37,750 nucleotides of DNA, taken from NCBI GenBank assembly GCA_035570275.1, contig DATMNI010000032.1, forward strand, positions 1 through 37,750. The letters are read 5' to 3'. The number at the start of each line of letters is the position of its first letter. Position 1 is the first letter of the stretch. The stretch comes from DATMNI01 sp035570275. Lineage in GTDB: Bacteria > Acidobacteriota > Terriglobia > Bryobacterales > Bryobacteraceae. Shown in pieces: positions 32,646 to 37,750 of this stretch. Under the pieces are notes generated by a model, which worked only from the letters and a program-made list of their open reading frames with translations, was not told the origin of the DNA and did no database searches. Position numbers and translations under genes: made by a program.

Positions 32646-33248
32646 ATGACCACCAACGAACATCAGGCGGCGGAACGCCAGCGGCCTGCGATGTACATGC
32701 TCTGGCCACACCAGCGCGGGCTGCCCGATGTTCCCTCGTTCCCTCCGGCCTATCGGCTCTACACCGTAGCCAGTGAGCGGCTGGACGAGGCGCGCGCGGT
32801 GGTCGAGACCGATGGGGCCATGAGCGATTCCGAATGGCGGCGATTCTGCGATTCGGTGGTGCCGGACGGTCTCTTTGTCGTTGTGGAGGACAAATCGTCC
32901 GCCTGGGTTGGCAGTATCGGCGCCGCCCACAATCCGGCTGCGACGCGCTTCTACTTCCCGGGCGGCGGCCAATTGGGCTACCTGGTGGTGTTGCCGGACC
33001 ATCGAGGGCGCGGGCTCGGCGCCGCACTGGCGGCGGCGGCGGTCAGGCGTTTGCTTCATGGCGGGTACCGCCACATATTCCTGGGAGTGCAAGACTGGCG
33101 GCTCGCGGCCATCCGCTCGTACCTGCGGTTAGGGTTTCAGCCCTTCATTCACGCCCCAGAACTGGCTGAACGCTGGAGGTCCGTCTTCGGCGCGCTCGGC
33201 TGCGAACCACGTGAGTTGGACTGGCCGACCAGTCTCTACCACCGCTGA
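32646..33248 (+). CDS. GNAT family N-acetyltransferase
   Basis: About 200 residues with a C-terminal GNAT fold. The acetyl-CoA-binding motif is LGYLVVLPDHRGRGLGAALA (R/Q-x-x-G-x-G/A type: HRGRGLGAAL), preceded by WVGSIGAAHN. The C-terminal GYRHIFLGVQDWRLAAIRSY and LRLGFQPF segments are the standard final strands. The substrate cannot be told. The start is uncertain: ATG codons at 32628, 32646 and 32691 are all in frame and none has a clear ribosome site. The last, giving MYMLWPHQRG, would best fit the usual GNAT start. It is convergent with the permease gene at 33494. Confidence 0.8.
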   Translation: MTTNEHQAAERQRPAMYMLWPHQRGLPDVPSFPPAYRLYTVASERLDEARAVVETDGAMSDSEWRRFCDSVVPDGLFVVVEDKSSAWVGSIGAAHNPAATRFYFPGGGQLGYLVVLPDHRGRGLGAALAAAAVRRLLHGGYRHIFLGVQDWRLAAIRSYLRLGFQPFIHAPELAERWRSVFGALGCEPRELDWPTSLYHR

Positions 33249-33493
33249 TGAACGGTGGATCGGATCCTGGCATGGTAGATTTTGCGAACCCCGCTGCGGC
33301 CCATCCGATAGCGCGGGCAGATCCGAGGCGGCGCAGCCCGCAGCGCCGCCAGCGATTCGGCATCGTCCACCGGGCCGCATGACCCGCCGGTGGCCCAGGC
33401 GCCAAAACCGATTTGGGAACCTTGCAGCCGGTACGGCCAAGAGGGCGATAGCATATTACCCAGATAGCGTTTCCCCGTCGCTAAACGCCCCGC
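33249..33493. other. intergenic gap between convergent genes
   Basis: No gene or clear terminator found. A minus-strand frame is open across much of it but has no recognisable content. Confidence 0.3.
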
Positions 33494-36196
33494 CTACTCA
33501 TATCGGAGGGCGGTCATGGGATCGATGCGAGTCGCCCGGCGCGCCGGCAGCCAGCCTGCCAACACGGCGACCCCGATCATCAGAACGGCCGCGGCGCCGA
33601 TCGCGATCGGGTCGGAAGGCCCCAGGCCAAACAACACGCTTTTCACCAGCCTGCTGGAGGTGAGGGCCAATGCGATACCGATGGCGCCGCCGATCAGCGC
33701 CAGCCCGAGAGTCTCCCTGAGCACCATCCACAGCACGTCTCCCCGTTTGGCTCCCAGCGCCATGCGGATACCGAATTCGTTGGTGCGCCGCGCGATGCCG
33801 TAGGACATCACGCCATAGATGCCGACGCACGCCAGCAGGGCAGCGAGGATACCGAAAAGTGTGGACAGCAGGGCCACCAGGCGCTGCTTCGCCACCGAAG
33901 CGTTGACCACCTGCAGCAGCGTCGACGCGTCGCCAATCGGAAGGTTCGGGTCCACCTCACTGACCGCTGTCCGGATTTGCGACATGGAACGCTTCGCATC
34001 GCCCGCATAGCGAGCGATGAAAGTGAACAGGTAGCCCCGGTGCTGCGCGTGCGGGTAAAACGCCGCCGGCCTCTGCCGTTCCTCCAGCTCCATGTACTTG
34101 GCATCCCTGACTACACCGGCTACCTCAATGTTCTGCCACGGCGGGCTGTCCCCGATCGAAAAGGTGCGGCCGACGGGGGAACCGCCGGGGAAGTAGACAC
34201 GCGCCATCGTCTCGTTAATCACCGCTACTTTGCGGGACGCGCCGCTATCCCGCGGGTTCAGTCCACGTCCGAGGACGATCGGCATTTTCATCGCACCCAG
34301 ATATTGAGAGCCGACGATGTTGTGATCCACGTCCGGGTCGTGTTCGGATTGCGGGCGGCCGGGCACGATGACGGGATCGGTCCATCCACCCCCGTTGAAA
34401 ACGAAAAACGCGAAGCTGGCCGCCTGAATCCCGGGGATGGCGCCGACCCGCTCCTCCACCCGCTGCATCATGTTTTCCAGGCGGGGATCGCTCTGGTAGC
34501 CCGCCCCAATCGGATCGACTCCCATGACCAGCACGTTCTGCCTGTCAAAACCGGTGTCCACATTCATCAGGTTCACCAGGCTGCGCAGGAACAGGCCCGC
34601 GCCCGCCAGCAGTGCCAGGGACAACGCCACCTGCCCGATGATGAGACCGCGCGCCAGACCGTTGCGCATGGGCCCGCCCGTGATGCCGCGGCCCTCCTTC
34701 AAGGAAGGAGCCAATTCCAGACGCGTGGCGCGGAACGCCGGAACTGTTCCGAACAGGAGCGCCGTTAGAACCGTCACGCCCAACGCGAAAAGGAGAACTG
34801 GCGCGTCCGGGGCCAGCCGCACGGGCAGCGGATCGGGCCCCGTTGACACCATAGCGGCCAGTAATCGGACGGCGCCCCACGCCAACACCACGCCGAGCAT
34901 CGCACCCGCGAGGCCCAGCAGACCGCTCTCCATAAGAAGTTGATGAATCAGCCGGGATCGGCCAGCGCCGATCGACATCCGGATGGCGATCTCGCGCTGC
35001 CGTACGGTAGCCCGCGCCAGCAGCAGATTGGCTACGTTGGCGCAGGCGATGAGAAGCACCACCCCGACCAGGGCCATCAGAATCTGCAGCGGCGAAGCCA
35101 ACTGGCGCCGCAGTTGTGAGAGTCCCGTGGCCGCCGGGGTCAGTTCGACTTTCGCATGCCCGATATCTTCGAGTTGCCTGGGAGAGGGGTGCGGGCCGGC
35201 ATAACCGAGCACGATCTGTTGGAACAGCAGGTTGGTGTTGGCGCTTGCCTGTTGCACGCTGATTCCGGATTTACGCCGGGCGAAGATGTAGAGCGACTGG
35301 AACAGATTATTGTCCAGTCCGTTCCAGCCCGGAGAGACCTCTTTTTCCATTGCCAGGGGAATCCAGAGGTCTGGCGATTGCCCTACAGTCACGCCGAAGA
35401 ATTCGGGCGGCGCCACCCCGATGACGGTGTAGACTGTTGCCCCGATGGTCACCCGGGTGCCGACCGCCGATGGATCTGCCGCCAGACGGCGCTGCCACCA
35501 CGAGTAGCTCGCTACCGCGACCGGGTGAGCGCCGGGTGTGGTGTCATCGGCGTCACTCAAGGTTCGGCCCAGAACTGGTTTCACCCCCAGCGTGTGAAAG
35601 TAAGTTCCGGAAACCAGTTCCGCGCTCACCTTTTCCAGGTTGGCGCCGCCGGCGACGCGCCCATGGGTGCTGAAGAGAATGCTGTCGATGGCGGCCACAT
35701 CCGAGAACACCTGATTCTTGCGTTGGAATTCCCGGTAGCCATTGTATGAGAAGAGCTGCCAGCTTCGATTGGGCAGATCGCTCTGGCTGCCCACCCACTC
35801 GCCTTTTCCGAACAGCACCAGTTGACCTGGCCGCTGCACCGGCAGATTCCGCAGCAGCACGGCGTTGAACAGGCTGAAGATGGCTGTGTTGGCGCCGATT
35901 CCGAGGGCCAGGGCGAGGATGGCCAGAACCGATGAACCGGGGCTCCGGACCAGCATTCGCAGGCCAAAGCGAATGTTCTGCATGAGAATGTCCGCCCAGG
36001 ACCACCGGCCCGCCTCATAGTATTGTTCCTCAGCCCGGGCCGCGTTACCGAAACTGCGCCGGGCCGCCAGCCGGGCGTCCGCCTCCCTCAGGCCCTGTTC
36101 CCTGAAGCGGTCGAATTCCAGTTGGAGATGCGCCTGGATCTCGTCGCCGAAATCGCCCGGTTTTCGTTTGCGCCAAAACATGTTCCGCCAAAACAT
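33494..36196 (-). CDS. ABC transporter permease, duplicated MacB/FtsX type with N-terminal prefix domain
   Basis: A 900-residue inner-membrane protein with the acidobacterial duplicated-permease layout. First comes a soluble prefix of about 75 residues (FGDEIQAHLQLEFDRFREQG, then ARRSFGNAARAEEQY). Then come the first MacB unit (MLVRSPGSSVLAILALALGI, ending in LLIACANVANLLLARATVRQ) and a second unit with LLACVGIYGVMSYGIARRTN and EFGIRMALGAKRGDV. It ends in RIDPMTALRYE. No ATPase gene is adjacent. ATG 36196 gives MFWRNMFWRKRK; the repeat of MFWR shows that ATG 36181 is an alternative start and that a 15-bp duplication lies at the 5' end. It is six bases downstream of padR, so the two form one operon. 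Substrate unknown. Confidence 0.92.
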   Translation of the reverse strand: MFWRNMFWRKRKPGDFGDEIQAHLQLEFDRFREQGLREADARLAARRSFGNAARAEEQYYEAGRWSWADILMQNIRFGLRMLVRSPGSSVLAILALALGIGANTAIFSLFNAVLLRNLPVQRPGQLVLFGKGEWVGSQSDLPNRSWQLFSYNGYREFQRKNQVFSDVAAIDSILFSTHGRVAGGANLEKVSAELVSGTYFHTLGVKPVLGRTLSDADDTTPGAHPVAVASYSWWQRRLAADPSAVGTRVTIGATVYTVIGVAPPEFFGVTVGQSPDLWIPLAMEKEVSPGWNGLDNNLFQSLYIFARRKSGISVQQASANTNLLFQQIVLGYAGPHPSPRQLEDIGHAKVELTPAATGLSQLRRQLASPLQILMALVGVVLLIACANVANLLLARATVRQREIAIRMSIGAGRSRLIHQLLMESGLLGLAGAMLGVVLAWGAVRLLAAMVSTGPDPLPVRLAPDAPVLLFALGVTVLTALLFGTVPAFRATRLELAPSLKEGRGITGGPMRNGLARGLIIGQVALSLALLAGAGLFLRSLVNLMNVDTGFDRQNVLVMGVDPIGAGYQSDPRLENMMQRVEERVGAIPGIQAASFAFFVFNGGGWTDPVIVPGRPQSEHDPDVDHNIVGSQYLGAMKMPIVLGRGLNPRDSGASRKVAVINETMARVYFPGGSPVGRTFSIGDSPPWQNIEVAGVVRDAKYMELEERQRPAAFYPHAQHRGYLFTFIARYAGDAKRSMSQIRTAVSEVDPNLPIGDASTLLQVVNASVAKQRLVALLSTLFGILAALLACVGIYGVMSYGIARRTNEFGIRMALGAKRGDVLWMVLRETLGLALIGGAIGIALALTSSRLVKSVLFGLGPSDPIAIGAAAVLMIGVAVLAGWLPARRATRIDPMTALRYE

Positions 36197-36202
36197 GAAA
36201 AA

Positions 36203-36559
36203 TCAGCCCTCCTCGCTCTCGGGCCCGATGATCCGCCCGATGGCTGCCGCCAGCCGGCGCCACTTCGTCGTCTCGTTGACGAGTTGTTTGCGGCCAGCCC
36301 TGGTCAGTGTGTAGAAACGCGCCCTGCGGTTGTTGCCGGAGATTCCCCATTTGGCGGCGATCCATCCCCGTGTTTCCAGACGCTGGAGCGCCGGATACAG
36401 TGCGCCATGCTCCACCAGCAGTTCGTCTCCGGACGTCTGTTGGATGGCGCGTGCGATACCTTGTCCGTGCTGCGGGCCGAAAACCAGCGTGCGGAGGATC
36501 AGCAAGTCCAGCGTCCCCTGCAGCAGTTCAAGCCTCCCGGTTTCCGCTTGGGTAGACAT
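36203..36559 (-). CDS. PadR family transcriptional regulator
   Basis: A 118-residue PadR regulator: LELLQGTLDLLILRTLVFGP, then GDELLVEHGALYPALQRLET, WGISGNNRRARFYTLTRAGR and KWRRLAAAIGRIIG. This matches the PadR at 10423-10803 along its whole length but lacks that protein's KxEP linker. ATG 36559 is preceded by AGGTG only two bases away, an unusually tight ribosome site. It heads the operon with the permease gene six bases downstream. A promoter and a palindrome that covers it lie directly upstream. Confidence 0.92.
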   Translation of the reverse strand: MSTQAETGRLELLQGTLDLLILRTLVFGPQHGQGIARAIQQTSGDELLVEHGALYPALQRLETRGWIAAKWGISGNNRRARFYTLTRAGRKQLVNETTKWRRLAAAIGRIIGPESEEG

Positions 36560-36596
36560 TTCACCTGAGTATCCATCACGACGGGTAAAATGTCAA
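36553..36596 (-). promoter_or_regulatory. promoter and overlapping inverted repeat upstream of padR-permease operon
   Basis: On the minus strand TTGACA (36596-36591) and GATACT (36573-36568) are 17 bases apart. GACATTTTACC and GGTGAAATGTC form an 11-bp inverted repeat (one mismatch) with an 18-base spacer; the left arm overlaps the -35 box and the right arm covers the ATG. The -10 box is only eight bases from the start codon, so the mRNA would have almost no leader. A PadR dimer on this palindrome would block both RNA polymerase and the gene start. Confidence 0.6.
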
Positions 36597-36621
36597 CCCA
36601 AGCTTGCCAGCATTGCCTTTG

Positions 36622-36642
36622 TGGCGCAGACTAACAATCCGC
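36622..36642. repeat. degenerate REP-like palindrome (GGCGGATT family, inverted)
   Basis: GGCGCAGACTAACAATCCGCC resembles the inverse of the element at 20045-20063 (GGCGGACTAACAATCCGCC) with a small change at the left arm. Similar TTGTGGxGCAG flanks occur here and at about 15861-15870. Confidence 0.5.
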
Positions 36643-36731
36643 CTCACAAAAGGGTGCGGTTTGCGCTCACGATCCTCAGGACGGTTGAGCACTACCAAGG
36701 CTCCAGGGACGCCCGGTTCGGGAGCATAATA

Positions 36732-37592
36732 ATGGTGATGACTTCACGACGCCAGTTCCTGCAGGCAAGTTCCCTGACCGCCGCCCTGGCCGCGGTGGCG
36801 CAAACCAAACAACTGAAATCCATCGGCGTGCAACTCTACACGGTGCGCACCGTGCTGCCGCAAAAGCCCGCCGAGACGCTGAACGCGATCCGCGCCATCG
36901 GCTACCAGGAGATCGAGGCCACCTACGCCGGCCTCGACAAGATCTGGCCGGCGATAACGGCCTCAGGCTTGAAACCAGTGAGCATTCACCTGGATTCCAC
37001 CATGGTCACCAAGGGCAACCCGGATGACCTGGCGCGGGCCCTGGACCAATTGAAGCAGCGCGGTTTCACGTACGCCGTTTTCCCTTACCTGCCTCCCGCC
37101 GAGCGCGGCGGCCTCGACGTCATCAAGGGCGTGGCCGACAAACTCAACATGGCGGGCGAAAAATGCCGGGCCGCCGGTTTGACTTTGTGCTATCACAACC
37201 ATGCCTTCGAGTTTGAGCCGATGGAGGGCACCACGCCCTTCCAGGTGATGATGGACCGCACCGACAAGAAACTGGTGGGACTGGAAATGGATGTCTTCTG
37301 GGTCAGCGTGGCCGGGCACGATCCGGCGGAACTGCTGCAGAAGCTTAAGGGGCGCGTCCCGTTGCTGCACTGCAAGGACAAAGCCACCGGCACCGAAGTG
37401 ATCTACAAGGAAACGGTGCCGCGCACCACGTTCAAGGAAGTCGGCAGCGGTGTTCTGGAGTGGCCCAAGGTGCTGAAAGCCGCCGCCGCGGCAGGTGTGG
37501 CCCATTACTTCGTCGAGCAGGACCAGACGCCCGGCGACCCGGTGGACAGCCTGAAGCAAAGCTTCGGGTTCTTGTCGAAGGTGGACTTTTAG
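36732..37592 (+). CDS. Tat-exported sugar phosphate isomerase/epimerase-like TIM barrel
   Basis: A 286-residue xylose-isomerase-like (AP endonuclease family 2 fold) protein. The start contains SRRQFLQASS, a twin-arginine signal. The barrel has KSIGVQLYTVRTVLPQKPAE, YQEIEATYAG, GLTLCYHNHAFEFEPMEG (metal-binding His/Glu), GLEMDVFWVSVAGHDPAELL and VPLLHCKDKA (metal ligand His and the HxKD motif), then YFVEQDQTPGDPVDSL. Relatives isomerise or epimerise sugars or act on inositol derivatives; exported members are common in Acidobacteria and Planctomycetes and mostly unassigned. GGAG lies seven bases before ATG 36732, which decides the start over ATG 36738 and over the long upstream frame that crosses padR. 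Confidence 0.87.
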   Translation: MVMTSRRQFLQASSLTAALAAVAQTKQLKSIGVQLYTVRTVLPQKPAETLNAIRAIGYQEIEATYAGLDKIWPAITASGLKPVSIHLDSTMVTKGNPDDLARALDQLKQRGFTYAVFPYLPPAERGGLDVIKGVADKLNMAGEKCRAAGLTLCYHNHAFEFEPMEGTTPFQVMMDRTDKKLVGLEMDVFWVSVAGHDPAELLQKLKGRVPLLHCKDKATGTEVIYKETVPRTTFKEVGSGVLEWPKVLKAAAAAGVAHYFVEQDQTPGDPVDSLKQSFGFLSKVDF

Positions 37593-37646
37593 TTTCCGAC
37601 CGCTGTTCACTTAGGCAATACGGAATAATTAAATGAACAATTACGA

Positions 37647-37750
37647 TTAGGAATTACGTGGTGACAGTGTGTAGTTCCAGGCTGGATGAGTCTTGTGCCG
37701 ACGGATGCGGAGTTCCTGCATCTGTTCGTCCGTGATTGGAACACCGGTTT
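37647..37750 (-). CDS. transposase C-terminal tail (probable ISAzo13 family), partial at window edge
   Basis: The minus-strand frame that enters from the right edge reads TGVPITDEQMQELRIRRHKT, then HPAWNYTLSPRNS to a TAA at 37647-37649. A similar ending (K-x-S/T-D-x-x-M/L ... H-x-x-x-W-N-Y-T-I-x-P) is typical of ISAzo13-type transposases, as I recall them. The rest of the gene lies outside the window, so completeness cannot be judged. The 54 bases between this stop and the sugar isomerase gene hold no clear inverted repeat end. Confidence 0.55.
   Translation of the reverse strand, partial: TGVPITDEQMQELRIRRHKTHPAWNYTLSPRNS

Noticed and set aside
36330..36731. Long N-terminal extension of the sugar isomerase frame
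   Set aside because: It runs antisense to padR and through a palindromic repeat; the ribosome site and Tat signal place the start at 36732.

Overview
The window looks like chromosomal DNA of a high-GC soil bacterium of the phylum Acidobacteriota, most likely of the Solibacter/Bryobacter type. This is an inference. It rests on strong G/C bias at third codon positions, two large MacB/FtsX-type orphan permeases each near a PadR regulator, a PadR/DUF4440/permease arrangement, PQQ propeller proteins, Tat-exported sugar enzymes, many Uma2 and toxin-antitoxin genes, and several families of palindromic intergenic repeats. No rRNA, tRNA or CRISPR array was seen.

Layout. 1-1592: a polysaccharide-export ABC ATPase overlapping a DUF167 (YggU-like) gene. 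1601-3747: a minus-strand island of three toxin-antitoxin-type pairs, in which two toxins are broken while the antitoxins are open. A decayed second DUF167 copy (about 3800-3986) closes the island and overlaps an M24 peptidase. 5419-7475: a GH31-like protein without the catalytic barrel segment, coupled to a Uma2 gene. 7526-7693: a tiny membrane-protein ORF whose TGA is followed by an in-frame extension and a SECIS-like hairpin, a candidate selenoprotein. 7754-9372: uppS-cdsA, for cell-envelope lipid synthesis. 9387-13995: a metallo-beta-lactamase-fold protein, PadR, a DUF4440 lipoprotein and an ABC permease. 14015-14245: two perfect inverted repeats. 14266-19333: a D-aminoacylase-like amidohydrolase, Uma2 and uvrA. 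19497-20063: a second hicB with a broken hicA, then a gene-end relic beside a palindromic repeat.

20133-25608: exported proteins, namely a secreted beta-sandwich protein, a Tat-exported mannonate-dehydratase-like enzyme, a haem c/PQQ dehydrogenase of the polyvinyl-alcohol-dehydrogenase type and a second PQQ-like propeller. 25588-28260: a large Ser/Thr kinase with a multi-spanning C-terminal half, overlapping the propeller gene tail to tail. 28491-29475: a graveyard with a DNase II-like relic and a GxxExxY relic inside a 13-bp inverted repeat. 29510-32449: a minus-strand group (acyltransferase, LolA-like protein, two unknowns). 32646-33248: a GNAT acetyltransferase. 33494-36559: a PadR-permease operon. 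36732-37592: a Tat-exported xylose-isomerase-like TIM barrel. At the right edge is the C-terminal tail of a probable ISAzo13-family transposase.

Two themes stand out. One is the contrast between steady housekeeping or secreted genes and pockets of decay where only antitoxins stay open. The other is the small ORF at 7526-7693, which has an in-frame TGA, coding-like composition on both sides of it and a well-placed hairpin. It is the best candidate in the window for a gene that standard callers truncate or miss.
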